Shown: piece by piece, positions 34,101 to 46,495 of the stretch
Numbering within the stretch: the first letter of the stretch is position 1
Layout of the letters: the number at the start of each line of letters is the position of its first letter
Assembly (NCBI GenBank): GCA_008694505.1
Contig: VZDJ01000100.1
Location: forward strand, 502,966-566,965
Origin: Cyanoderma ruficeps
Taxonomy: Eukaryota > Chordata > Aves > Passeriformes > Timaliidae
Direction: 5' to 3'
DNA length: 64,000 bases
Program-made: the position numbers and the translations under genes
Notes under the pieces: model-generated
Database searches by the model: none
The model's input: only the letters and a program-made list of their open reading frames with translations
What the model was told of the DNA's origin: nothing

Positions 34101-35502
34101 TAAAGGCTGTGTTTTTTATTCAGGCTATGTCATACCTTCTGCTCTCTGTACCTTGTTTACATACAGCTTGTTAGAATAAACCAACTCATTTAATTGACAG
34201 GTCCACTATTTAACACACAGTGTAGAGAATCAGCGTAAGTTCAAACTTATCCTTGCTTTTGAAAAGAAAAAGAATTCTAGTAAAAAAAGAATTTTTTACT
34301 ATCTAGTATGAGTATCAAGTGACTTGAAAAGGGCTGGTCACTAGGCAAGTATTCTACAGGTAGAGAAATATTTCGCCCCATGCTTGAGCATGCTACTGTT
34401 TGCACAGTCATGATGTTATCATTAAGAAGGATGTACAAATTATGTTCAGAAGTGCACTAGCTGTGCATAATTCTATGTAGATACAGTTCTTTATTCTGTC
34501 ATATTCTGAATGCATGCTTCTAATATTACAAACCCTGATCTCTCTGCCTTTTTGAAATCTTTGAGGACTGTCAAATGTTATATATTCCAAAAAGGCCTGA
34601 ACAGATCAATTTTTTGAAATTAGCCACCTGATCTTTCTACTCTTGCTATTTGCTCTGATTTCTAGTAATTAAACTCACTTCACGTTTGAATTTTTAAAAA
34701 ATGAAATGACCTCATATAAAGCTGCTCCACTCCCCTCCCCCCCATTACTGCATTACAATAAATAAGGAGAAAAAAATCTCTGTTTTACATGTATGTAAAA
34801 TTCTATGGGTAAATACACACAGTAAGTATACTAAACCTGATAATTTTATTCAGGCTTGCTTATATTGTTGTAACTGACAATAGAATTTGTCTCAGAGAAA
34901 CAGGGAAAAAGTTGAGAGCACTGTTTGTATTGTGCCCATTTACCTTTGGCTTTGGATAACTATTATTTTTTTATGTGCTTTACACCCAGAAGAGGCTTTT
35001 AGAAAAGGATACTCCATAAAATAAACACATGTTTTGAAAGCCGGGATATTCTGTAAATATTTAGGCAAATGCAGAATAAAGCTGGTTATTTTTCTTTTGA
35101 ATTGCCCCCAAGGTTTTTTGTTTGGTTGGGTTTTTTTGTTCGTTGGTTTGATTTTTTTGTTTGTTTGGGGTTGTTTTTCCCCAGAACCCTGATCACTTGC
35201 AAAGAGTTCATACCAGTTGTGTTACAAATAAAGCGAAACTATGGCTGACTGTGGTTTGTAAAGGGTGTGCACAGGAAAGCATTCAGCTTTACGATTTAAT
35301 TCAGCGTAGCATTTGATTCCACATCAGTGACCACAAGCTGGGTACACTGCTTCATTCAAATTGAGCAATGAAAAGTAAATTATTACAGTGCTTCATATCT
35401 GTTCTGGTACTGAGATATGATAGCCTGAACTGCGAGCAAGAGGAAGACTGTAAAATATATTCCTCCATTTAGATTCACACCAAAAATCGGTCTAGCTACA
35501 TT
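34101..35502. other. Unique AT-rich sequence with T/G array
   Basis: No gene recognised. A T/G array lies at 35111-35179. Confidence 0.5.
35111..35179 (+). repeat. T/G low-complexity array
   Basis: TTTGGTTGGG, GTTCGTTGGTTTG and TTTGTTTGGGG units separated by T tracts. It is the same style as the other T/G arrays in the window. Confidence 0.8.
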
Positions 35503-36478
35503 CTATTCATTGGACAGGTGCACTGTTCACTGGGTTAAAAATTGGCTGGATGGCTGGGCCCAGAGAGTGGAGGTGAATGGAATTGCATCCATCTGGCAGC
35601 TGGGTACTAGTGGTGTTCCTGAGGGCTCAGTGTTGAGGCCTTCAATATCTTTGTCACTGATCTGGATGAGGGGTTCAGGCTCTTCCTCAGGCAGTTTGGA
35701 GATAACACCAGTTTCAGTAGAAGTGTTGATCTGCTGGAGGGCAGGAAGGCCCAACAGAAATATCTGGACAGGCTGGATTGATGGGCCCAAGTCAACAGGG
35801 CAAAGTGCAGGGTCCTGAACTTTGCTTACGACAGCCCCAGGCAGTCCTACAGGCTGAGGACAGAGTGACCGGGCTGCAAGAAAGCTGCCCAGCAGAAAAT
35901 GACCTAGACCTGTTGGTTGACAGTGGCTGAACATGGAGCAGCTGTGCCCAGGTGGCCAAGAAGGCCAGTGGCATCCTTGCTGCTATTAGCAATAGTGTGA
36001 CCAGCAGGACCAGGGCAGTGACCATCCTCCTTTGCTTGGCACTGGTGAGGACACTTCTTGAGTGCTGTGTCCAGTTCTGGGTCCCTCACAACCAGAAAGA
36101 CTTTGAGGTGCTGGAGTAAGTCCAGAGAAGGGTGATGGAGCTGGGGAAGGGTCTGGAGCACAAGTCCTGTGAGGAGCAGCTGAGGGAGCTGGGGGTGTTT
36201 AGCCTGGAGAAAAGGAGGCTCAGAGGAGACCTTACTGCTCTGTAAAACTGCCTGACAAGAGGCTGTAGCCAGGTGGGGGTTGGCCTCTTCCCCCAGATAC
36301 CAGCGACAGAAAGGAGCACACGGGTTCGAGCTGTACCATGGAAGGTTCAGACTGGACAACAGGAAGAATTTCTTAATTGAAAGGGTGAAGAATGGACTGC
36401 TCAGGAAAGTGGTGAAGTCACTGCCCCTGGAAGTGATCCATCCATTTTCCAACCTTAATGATTCTGTAATTCTCTGAT
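35503..36478 (+). mobile_element. CR1 LINE 3' part (RT C-terminal half to 3' end)
   Basis: The plus strand starts at the LDRCTVHWVKNWLDGWAQRV block (35511 on) and passes a TSGVPEGSVL block (35600-35635). It continues through the Q/R-rich thumb region (about 35900-36060), the [12 protein letters not shown] block (36065-36090) and [13 protein letters not shown] (about 36205-36240). It ends with RFRLDNRKNFLIERV (36340-36390) and the tail CCTTAATGATTCTGTAATTC at 36455-36474. Frames are broken in several places. It is truncated at the 5' end. Confidence 0.9.
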
Positions 36479-38939
36479 TTTGGCTGCACCACTTTTGCCT
36501 TAGGACAGGATGTAAAACTGGGTGTATGTAGCAGGAAATTTCTTCTGTCATATGTTGTTAGGAACTAACAATCTCAGGACTTCCAGAACTATTTGAATAT
36601 TCATGTCCTCATGCTGAGACCCCTCTGAAATTCCTCCCTGGAATTCTATGCATTCCTACTTCTCCCTTCAATTCTAACCAAATTGTTCCATTTCTCTCCC
36701 ATCTCTCATTTTTATTACAATTTGTCCTTGTGGTTTTCTCTTTGATGACTGTGATTATGGAGCTACTGGCAGCACTGCTTCTGCTGACATAATCTTGTCT
36801 CTGTTTATTTCTGAGTTAGAGTGGATAGTAGCATGCAGTCAGGAAGATACATGCTTGGAAGTTATCACTGTGGATAACAGATCTGATTTGGTTTCTTCTA
36901 TATTGTAAAGAAAAATCACAACCAATGATGTAATATGCCACATAAATTCAAAATTTTTACTTGCTGGAACAACTTATTTGGATCCAAACAGGATGTCAAG
37001 GGCTTCTTAGGTGTCAGATTCAACTCAGAACCCAAGGATGTTACAGTAACCAATTGATTCCAAAACTCTTACACAGTGTTTTGCACTTGTTTCCATGCTG
37101 GAAAATCAGACAGTACAGCCTTTTGCAAATAAATTTTGTAGTGAGTGGGAGATTAGGTCAAAGTAAAGTAAGGTCATCCTGCAGCCTTCTCCAATTAATT
37201 TACTTTTTCATTGACAAGTTATTAAATCAGTGATTCTTTCTTTGTGAGAGCTCCTAGGGAGAGCAAATTGGTCCAATGCATGTGGAAGGGAAAAAAATTG
37301 ATTCCTAGAAAAGGACCACAGTGGGAAGCTAATTTATTCTGAATTTGTGTAGCCAGAATCAAGAGAATATTGTCCAGGTACTCTTCTGCACATGTAGCAG
37401 CAGTTCATGAAAATTAAATTTTTTCAGTTTTCTGGGAAAGAATATATTCTTAACATTGGCTTTTCTGTTGTTCACATAATGAAATTATACTCTGCAGGAC
37501 ACTCTAAATACACTGACACAACCAATGAATTCTTTATGATCCCTAGCTGGTTCTCTGTGTGGGCTCAGTATAGTCCAGTCTTGATTTAAGCAGTGGAGCC
37601 CATTCTATGCACCTTAGGTTTTAAGTCTTCATGGTCATCTGAAAACAATAATCAGCCAAAGAATTTTTTTGTTTCCTTTGCATTTTCTTTACTTTTTTTC
37701 TCTTTTTCTTGCTGTCTTTTCAAACTGTTTCTTTTCAGTGGTGTTCAAGTTTTTTTCTATCAAATATTTGACATTCCTAATTGGCACATCAGAATATAGA
37801 TGAAATAAACATAATTTTAGTAAATTAGTGAAGTAAAAAAGTGAAGCTTATGGAAATTACATTATCTTCTCACTTAAGTAAATACATGAAATCATGAATA
37901 TTTGTGCTTAAAACACAAGACTGACCCATAAGGTATTATGTGTATTTTCAGTAATAGAGTTAAATTTTAAAAAGACAAATTGACAGTTCTTTATCACTTG
38001 AGAAGAGACTATCACACAACTTCATAATGAGAACAGGCAAAGTTAAGTAGTGGGATTGTGCCTGGTATAAGGGTGTGCTAGGGCTGTGAGAATTGGGCCA
38101 AAGTTCCTTTTGTGATAAAATTTAATAATACTGTTTTCATTGTTTAGAAATTTAGTACATCTATGTAAAATAATCCTTCTTATTACATAGAACACATTAA
38201 AAAAAAATTAAAGCAGTTCAAGTGAGGTATTCCTAAACAAATACAGAAAGAAAATACAAGTAAATGGGCAAATTATTATTGGACAGGCCTATGCAACTAC
38301 ATAACTCTTCAAATCTGATTTGCTTGAAAGTAGTAGAATTTCCATGCATTTAGTTGAACATGATACCACAGTGTTTACTGTTTACATTACACATTATGTA
38401 TGCACCAAATTTTGATTAATAATTATAGCATTTATTTTCTTTTTTCTATTTGTTTACTTGATTCTTCTTCTATAATTTTTAAATTCAGATGATATACTTT
38501 TGAATATACTTCTCTCTTTGAGAGAAGGGGTTTGATTTGAAGACTAAAATTTATTCTATTTTGATAGCTGATAATGCAAGACTATGGTGAAAGTGACATT
38601 ATGCATATCATAAGAAGTTGAAGAATCTGTATAGGCAGAGGATTATGTTGCGGTTCTTTGAAAAATCCACCAAGTCTTGGGAAATGATTGACACTGTTAA
38701 CTCTTGACATTTGTTCTATTGGTGCTGCAAACCTACTGTACATGCAGGCTACGTTGCAATACTGTATTGCATTCACTTTGCTCCTTCTTATTCAGAACTG
38801 TGATTTCTTTTCAAGGGAAAGACTGTGTTTGATTTTTTTGTATGCTTTATGGAAAAGCATTGCAAAACTATATTCTTGATTCCTCTGGTTCATAAGCATG
38901 ACAATAAACACACCACCCATGAAAAATGGAATTATCCAG
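36479..38939. other. Unique AT-rich sequence
   Basis: No gene, RNA or repeat recognised. Short T-rich tracts occur near 37670-37720. Confidence 0.5.
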
Positions 38940-39095
38940 CAGATATTGGAACAGGTTGCCCAGGGAAGTAGCAGATTAACCATCCCTGGAACTGTTTAAA
39001 AATGTGTGGATGTGGCACTTGATATGGTTTAGTGGTGAACACAGTGCTAGTTTGATGGTTGGACTCAATTATCTTTTTCTACGTTAACAATTCTG
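38940..39095 (+). mobile_element. CR1 3' end fragment
   Basis: GGAACAGGTTGCCCAGGGAA (38949), CATCCCTGGAACTGTTTAAA, TGTGGCACTTGATATGGTTT and GATGGTTGGACTCAATTATC follow the CR1 3' UTR order exactly on the plus strand. The terminal octamers are decayed. Confidence 0.9.
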
Positions 39096-40145
39096 CTTTT
39101 TCTTGCTCTTTCATGCACGGATTTTACCAGTTCCTCTTTGACCAGTGCAATAATCTGCTTGTTTTGATGGTGGATCTGCATATGCTCTGAAATCTATTCT
39201 TTTCAATTACTTTCCCAGATCTGCAGGCAACATTATACAACAGGGGAACAGTGTAGATGTAGAAAAATACCTACTGATGTTAAGGATACAGTTGGAGCAT
39301 GAATATTGTGTATCAAAAAAGGCAACAAATTTGGCAAGATGGTGAGACTTTCAGTCCTTTAAGGCTGTTAAATATCCTAATAAATGCAACAAAGGCTGGT
39401 TTCAGCCATTTGCTTCACATCACTGTGTATCAAGATGGGTTTAACATTTCATCTCTGAAAAGTATTATGGTTATTGAATTCTGCAACAATGTAATTATCT
39501 ATTTCTTTATTTCATCATCTTTGTTTGAAATAGTATCAAATGCTACAGCAAAATGAAGCAAAGATATAGGATATGAACAAGATTTATTTTGCAAATACAA
39601 ACCTCCCTGGTACTTGCAAGGAGTGCCCTGTAGCAGAGTCTTGTGAGAATGAAGGATTCTAATGGGCTCACCACTTCATGCAATAGAAATTGCATTATTA
39701 GTGTCCTTGTGAGATTAAAAGTTTTAGCTAGTTCTTCATGACTGAAATCTTCATATTGCCTTCCTTTATTGCAGTTATTACAGCACAGCTCAGGAAAGTG
39801 CTTACATCTTTTTAAAAGGGCATTGCCCCTAATTACAGGCAAAACAGTCTGAGTGAAACACCACAACAAATGCATTTGTACTTGGAGGAATAATGTATGC
39901 AGCTGCGGGTCAAGTCTCAGGTTCCTCCTATTGTTGCTCAGATTAATTATGGAATCATTCAGTTTCTAATAAATCTCAGTATATACCTAATTGGTGAACA
40001 TGGTAGATGAAGGGTATCTTCAGGAGAATCCCTTGTCAAATGACCTAGTGAAGGATGTGTGGCTCTTTTTAGCCCTGTAATGTGACAGAGGTTTCCCTTC
40101 CTTGCTTCCTGTAAATCAATGCTCTTGGCAAGGAGATGGACTTCA
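39096..40145. other. Unique AT-rich sequence
   Basis: No gene recognised. The 110-codon minus-strand ORF at 39543-39875 has no recognisable content. Confidence 0.5.
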
Positions 40146-41745
40146 AATCATAGAATTATAGACTCATTAAGGTTGGAAAAGACCTCCAAGATCATCAAAA
40201 CCAACCATAAACCTGGCACTAAGGTTTCTTTAAGTGTCATATCCACACATTTTTTGAACATTTTATGAGATAGGGACCACTTCCCTGGGAAGTCTGTTCC
40301 AATGTTTTACAATTCTTTCTGTTAAGAAATTTTTTCTAATATCTAACCTAAACCTCATCTGGAACAACTTGAGAATGTTTTTTTTTATCTTGTAACTTGG
40401 TACTTAAGAAAAATGAGCAACACCCACCTCATTACAACCTCCCTTCAGGTAATTGTATAGAGTGATAAAGTGCTCCTTGACTTCCTTTTTGAGGCCAAAT
40501 ATCCCCTCTTCCTTCAGCTGTTCCTCATAAGGTTTGTGTTTCCGACCCTTCATCAGCTCCATTTCCTTTCTCTGGACATGCTGCAGCAGCTCAATGTCCT
40601 TTCTGAAGTGAGGGGTCCAAAACTGAACACAGCACTCCAGGTCCAGCCTCACCAGTGCCCAGTACAGGGAAATGATCACTGATTAATACTGCTGGTCACA
40701 CAATTGCTGATACAAGCCAGGATGCTGCTGGCTTTCTAGGTCACTTGGGCACATTGCTGGCTCGTATCAACTGGCTGTCAAACACAGTCACCGAGTCCCT
40801 TTCTGCTGAGCAGCTCCCAAGCTCTCCTCTTCCAGCCTGTAGTGCTGCGTGGGGTTGTTCTGACCTGAGGGCAGAGCTCGACACCTTATTGAACCTCACT
40901 CCACACATCCAATATGTGCAGAGCCTTCCACAGAGCGTTTCTACCCTCCAGCATTCCCACCAACTGGGTGTTGTCTGCAAACTTGCTGAGGATGCACTTG
41001 ATCCCCTTGTCCAGATCATTGCTGAAAATATTAAACAGAATTGGACCCGGAACCCCACTTGCCACCTGAGTTTAGCTCCATTCACCAGCACTCGCCAGGC
41101 CCAGCCATCCAGCCTTTGTTGTATCTGAAGTGACCTGCTCAGGACATGGGCATCCAGTTTCTCCAGGAGAATGCTGTTGAAAATGGTGTTAAAATGCTGT
41201 TGAAACCATGACCCGCTATCTGTCCTGTACTTTTTGCCTGATGGCGCTCAAGGGGCTCTGTCCCATGACCTTTCCTGAACTCAGGTCAAAGTAGCACTGA
41301 AGTGATGAGGGCCTGTAATTCCCTGAATCATCCTTCTAACCATTCTTATAGATGGATGTCAAATATGACAACTTTCAGTCACCTGGGACCTCCCTTGTTG
41401 ACCAAGTCTGCATATAAATGACTGAAAGTGGTTTGGTGAGCTCTTCTGCCAGTACTTTAGGGTGAATCCCATGAACTTCTGTGGTCTAAGTGGCACAGCA
41501 GGTCACTAACTGTTGTCTCATGGATTATGGGGTCTTCATTCTGTTCTCTGTCTCCGTCCTTCAGCTCAGGGGCTGGGTAACTTGGTGACAACTGGTCTTA
41601 CTTTTGAAGACTGAGGCAAAGGAGGTATTGAGTACATCAGCTCTCTCCTCATTCTTTATCATCAGGTTTTTCATGACATCAAGTAAAAGATAAAGATTCT
41701 CCTTAGCCCTCGTTTTGTTGCTTTTCTACCCCCATAGGTGGGAAG
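40146..41745 (-). mobile_element. CR1 LINE 3' part, about 1.6 kb
   Basis: The tail lies at 40147 (plus strand ATCATAGAATTATAGACTCAT), followed by GGTTGGAAAAGACCTCCAAG. On the minus strand the ORF2 C-terminal part is readable: [60 protein letters not shown] and the LYNYLKGGCNEVGV block (40404-40679). Further up are RT remnants (40740-41190) and an old N-terminal part to about 41745, where the plus strand AAAGATTCTCCTTAGCCCT matches the equivalent region of the full-length copy near 29283. Many frame breaks are present. Confidence 0.85.
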
Positions 41746-42060
41746 TGAGGTGGACTGAAAAATGACTGCCAGATTCAACGTGTTGGTGATTAATTGCAGT
41801 GCAAGCACCCTCTGCTGTTCTCCTTTACCCACTGAGTTGATCAGCTCAACATAGAAATCTTTAAGGTCGGTTAAGGGGGATTCCTCCTTCACCAGTCCCC
41901 GCTGACTATTCCCAGTAACATCCCTGTCCTTTGTGTATTTCAGGAGTGGCCTATGAAAAACACTGACCAGCTCACCCAGGACTTGGGCATGCACCCCATA
42001 AAGTCCCATGAATCTAAGTTTATCTTATTTCTTTAAATGTTCTCTAACATGCTCGTCTTC
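41746..42060 (-). mobile_element. CR1 RT fragment, second copy or rearranged part
   Basis: The minus-strand frame 42009-41671 reads MGLYGVHAQVLGELV, which matches the MGPDGIHPRVLRELA block of CR1 RT. It then jumps to VTGNSQRGLVKEESPLTDLKDFYVE, which matches the HGFRKGRSCLTNLISFYD block. The PxDWK to SVPGK segment between them is missing. Because these blocks lie upstream in this orientation of sequence already represented at 41560-41740, this is either a separate CR1 copy or a locally rearranged one. Confidence 0.6.
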
Positions 42061-42971
42061 TTAGAGTCAGTCTCCCTTGTTCAGGACTTTCCTTCTCATA
42101 TTAGGAACCTTAGATTCCCTCTAATCGAAAATGCAAAATTGCTCTTTTGCCATAGCTAATCAGCTAATATTTTTGATAGCAACACCTCTGGAAAGCATAT
42201 GAAATGAAAAAAAATACATAGGAAGGAGGAAGAGTATCAGTTAAAGGAATAAATCAAACAACCCTACTGTAACCAAATGAAGATTTTACCCTCCTTAAAA
42301 CAGCAGAGTAATAATTACTCTTTTAAATTAACTTCTCTATGTATTTCCCCTCTAAACCCTTTCTTAAATATTTCCCTCTGTTATTTGTTTTTTGCCTTTC
42401 TCTGTATTTTAAAAGCCATGGTATTTTCAGAGCAATTCTGAGTACAAATGGGGCAAAACAACAAGATCTATGCAATATAAAAAACTGACCTATTTTGGAA
42501 CACTCCTCTGAAAGTCGCTCACTCTTGCAAGAAGAAATCTGCCATAAGAAACTTTTTCAAGAAATCCTGTACTGGAAGTAATTTGTTTTGGTTTGAATGA
42601 GTTATGACCGTTTAAATCACCTATTGAATTGTGATTGCTTCCCTCCATAGGCTGAACGCACCAGCATAAAATGCTGCAGCACTGACCCACATACTAATTA
42701 TACATGGAAAAAGTTTGCCTGCTTTAGCAGTTCTCTGCCGCTGGAGAAGGCATAGACAGACATCTGATGCAGTTCAACAATGTCCTCTCTCTGGAGAGGA
42801 ATATTCCTGAGGACCAGAAACAGATTTCTTACTGAGCTTTGGCCCTCATGCTGCCTGTCATATGAAAAATGAAATTTTAGTAGACAGCTGAATTTTGAAT
42901 AAAGTTCTAAAGCAAGCCTCTGAGGACCCCAGAAATCTCTAAACATCTTTCTTGTTCTTGTCTTTACTCAC
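42061..42971. other. Unclassified sequence
   Basis: No gene recognised. The 82-codon minus-strand ORF at 42698-42946 lies in a slightly GC-richer patch, but I do not recognise its product. Confidence 0.4.
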
Positions 42972-43168
42972 AAGCTGCATGAGGGGAGGTTTACGTTGAA
43001 TGTTAGGAGGAATTTCTTCACAGAAAGGGTGGTTAAACGTTGGAATGTTCTGACCAGGAAGTGGTTCTCAAGAAGAGACTGGATGTGGTCTACTCGACAA
43101 AATGGTGTTAGTTCATAGGTTGCACTTGAAAGCTCAGAATATTTTTCCAACATAATTGATTCTGTGTA
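42972..43168 (+). mobile_element. CR1 3' fragment
   Basis: AGGTTTACGTTGAATGTTAG and AATTTCTTCACAGAAAGGGT (about 42987-43029) encode the RFTLNVRRNFFTERV block. They are followed by KRWNVLTRKW-type sequence and the degenerate 3' UTR (GACTGGATGTGGT, then CATAATTGATTCTGTG near 43152). It is short and old. Confidence 0.8.
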
Positions 43169-46059
43169 ATAATTTTAATTTTCAGTCAAAAAAGTCTTTT
43201 TTCCCACACAGGAAATAAGTAATGAACTGTGTCATCAGTCAAAGCCTGCCCAGGTGTCTTTTCATGTTCTATTACTGATTAGAATCACAGAATCAATTCA
43301 ATTAGTTCCACAGCAAGAAATTATTATGAAACAGAGACTTTTAAAGATGTTTAGGTCCTTGGAAACACAAAAACTCCAAATACCTTCAAAGATATTGCCT
43401 TTTCCCATCAACAATACTTCTCTTTGGATAAACTACTGTTTATATGTAGTGCAATGTGAGTGAAATCCCAGTTGCAATGTCTGACACCTGATTGCAATTG
43501 TTTATTTTCTGTAATTAAGAACAGAACTTGTTTACAGCACAAACAGTGATAAAATCACAGTAAGATCCATATGTTTAACTTTATTAGCCATTCTCTGGGT
43601 ATTGCTGCAATTTAGATTTTTAATGGAATTACAGTTTTAGAAACCCCTGTGAAGTGTTTTTTTCCTACTTCACATGGGGTACCTTTTACTTCTTTCATAT
43701 TAATAAATAGCTGAGATTCATTCTTGGCATAAAAAACTAACCAGCAAGAGTGTGTGTTTTCATCTGAATTATTCAAATTGTTAAAAGAGTATTATTTTTC
43801 TTCTTTTGGCTACCACTGCATTTTACAAATCAGGGCAAATCACAACTGATGTTGCAATAAGAAACATCTCAATATTTCCATTTAAAAGCTTATTTTAAAA
43901 TTACCAAATATTTATATTAAATAAAGTGTGTGAAAGTATGCAGCCTAATATTGCTGGATGTTTCATTAGGTAACTTATAAAACCACAGGAAAAATTTACT
44001 ATGGCCAGATTGACAGTCGAAGCACATGTGACCTGCTGGAAGCATGACATATTACATTGTATTCAAAACCAACAGATGGTGATCGGAAACGTACAGCCAT
44101 TATTTAGGACCTAAAAAGTTTTGGCTTCACAATTTGTTTGTGAACGTTAGGCTATGGGCTAACTAGTAAGGACAGCCTGTTATAAAAGTGTTATTTTACA
44201 GAGATGCAACATCCAAGCAGATCCAAAATATAGTCCCATAACAGCTGATGCAATCCACACAGCACCATACATGCTGAACTCTTCTCTGCCTAAAATCAGA
44301 AGACAAATGGACAAGTTATTTGTTTAAAGTCGTGACTTTATTTCCAGTGAGACAAATGTTTTGCACCGCCTTAATCAAACATAATACTGTAACCTATTGA
44401 AGGGAATCTTCTAAGAAATGCTAGAGCGCTCCTGAAGCATATGAATTAGTGATAGGTCAATTACTTTCCTCTATATAACCATACTTCCTCTCAGATATTT
44501 CCCTGTGTATTGAGCTGAACTGAAGCAGTGTTCACAAATTAGTCCAGATGGCATTTGTTCTAAAATTCAGAAAGCTGAAAATCTTTCCTCCTTTTACTCT
44601 TGCATTTCTACAGACCTCTGTAGAGAATTGCCAATCCCTCACAGACAATATACCAAAAGCAGGAACAGAGTACCGAATGGAGCTTAATGCTCTGTGCAAT
44701 TTAAACAATTTTAACATTCAAACTAATTTTTAAGCCTTTTAAACCATAGCACTTCATATCACAGCTTAGTAGTTCTTTTAATTTCTTTTTATAGCTACAA
44801 TGTTTTTTAAAAACACTGAGCCAAATAAAGCGTGATTGACTATTAGTTTATGTTGAGTGCAACCACCATTACCTGCATAAGACTTTTCAGCATCAACTTA
44901 CAGGTATCATGTGGGAATGTTTTCTTTTCTACATAATTTAAAAAACAAATTATTTATGTGTAGATAACCATTAAAATGTACAGTATCAGTGAAGATTTTG
45001 GCCTGATTTATAACCTTAACCATCATAGTTGCTAAATCACTGGAAAATAAGCTTGTAAAAACTGATCTATTGCATCCTTGACAAAATGATCAGCAATAAG
45101 ATATGGAGGGATAAATAGATGTTAGAAGAAAATTTCTTTTAAAAAGTGTTAAAATTGTGATCAACAGCTGGAAAAGAAAGGAAGCCAAACTAAACCAGAG
45201 AGATACCTTGCGAAAGCAAAAGTTAAAAAAAAAAAAAAACCAACAGAAAACAACCCCTATCTGAATATCACTGATGAAGATTCAAAATTTTTCAGGAATG
45301 CTTGCTTCCGGGTGGTTTTTTTTGGTGGGGTTTTGTTTTATTTTATTTTTTTTTTGTGGGTTTTTTTGGTTTGTTTTTTTTTTTAAATTAGAAGAAACCT
45401 ATAATAAAAGAATTAGAAATGATGTGGCAACCTATTTCAAAGTAGTGCTCATGATCAAATTTTTGTTTGTCAAGAGCTGTAGAATGAGCTTGCAACAGAA
45501 AGTGAGCTTAGCAAAGGCCATATTCTACTTCTGCTGTTTTGCATATTCCCACCATAAACAAAATCAACTATAAAACAAGCCAGAGTGTTCAGAAAACAGG
45601 ACTTGTTATAATGCTGGTGTTAATCAGAGACGTTAAACAATTAGGTACAGGTCTTTTTGATACTGTGTCAGAAAGAATAGACATTGGAGTTGTAAAGCAC
45701 GGTTATAGCTACAAGAAATCAGTCAGGTTTTGGATTTCATTTTGATACCCCCTATATATATGATTAGTTCAATTACAAACCTTCACATTATGGACACAAC
45801 CCGCTGGGTAAGTAAAGCAATTCATCTAGCTAGCGGCAGGGAGAGTGCTCCCTTGGCAGGACCTCTCAATGCAGGCCATTTTGGGTGGCCCATGGTAGTT
45901 ACCTCTGCCAATGTCTACAGATGTTGCATTTTGGATATTGGAAATTACACCCCTGCTTATCTCTTACGGGCAGATTTTCCATAAGCTCATCTAATGCATG
46001 CTTCAATCTGGTGATACCTCATCAAAAACTTCTTAGGCATCATATACTGTTTTAAACTG
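43169..46059. other. Unique AT-rich sequence
   Basis: No gene recognised. It includes a T/G array (45310-45386) and two high-complexity, CpG-containing islands (about 43985-44110 and 45770-46030) that could be conserved non-coding elements. A poly-A run lies at about 45226-45239. Confidence 0.5.
45310..45386 (+). repeat. T/G low-complexity array
   Basis: GGGTGG, GGTGGGG and GTGGG blocks are separated by T tracts of 7-11 bases. Confidence 0.8.
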
Positions 46060-46495
46060 ATTTCCTTCTAGTTTACAGACTGAACCCTAGTTATTGTATG
46101 TCGGTGGGTGTCACTCACCTTATCTGCTTTCATGACTTTATAAACCTTGATCATATATCTCATGATCATATATATGTTATGCTTTGCCTAAATAAAGAAT
46201 TAAAATATTTTCAGTAACAACTCATGAGGCATTTTTTTTTATCCTGAGCTTATCTTAGTTTCTTATCTCTGTACATTTCTAAATGCATTATGTCCTTCTT
46301 GAGATGCAGAATTCAGAGCTGCACAGAGTACTTGAAATGTTGGTGCAGCAAGGTCTTTAATAGAACAAAATTATGTTCTCTGTCTTGTTCTCCATACCCT
46401 TCCCAGTGATATACAATATTTTCTGGGCTTTTTTGGCTGCTGCTGAATGTGAAGCCATGTTTTTCACCCATGTCAATGTACAGGGACAATTAATA
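46060..46495 (-). mobile_element. Ancient L3-like (CR1 clade) LINE fragment, 3' part of ORF2
   Basis: The plus strand gives the complement of the C-terminal ORF2 region in the order known from amniote L3/CR1-like repeats. Landmarks are CCTTGATCATATATCTC (46145), CTCATGAGGCA (46222), CTCTGTACATTTCTAA (46267), CTTCTTGAGATGCAGAATTC (46293), GCACAGAGTACTTGAAATGT (46321), TTCTCTGTCTTGTTCTCCAT (46375) and GGGCTTTTTTGGCTGCTGCTG (46425). It is much more decayed than the bird CR1 copies and has no frame. An 11-base direct repeat TGATCATATAT occurs at 46148-46173. Confidence 0.7.

Noticed and set aside
35904..36551. 215-codon minus-strand ORF
   Set aside because: It is antisense to the C-terminal part of a plus-strand CR1 copy.
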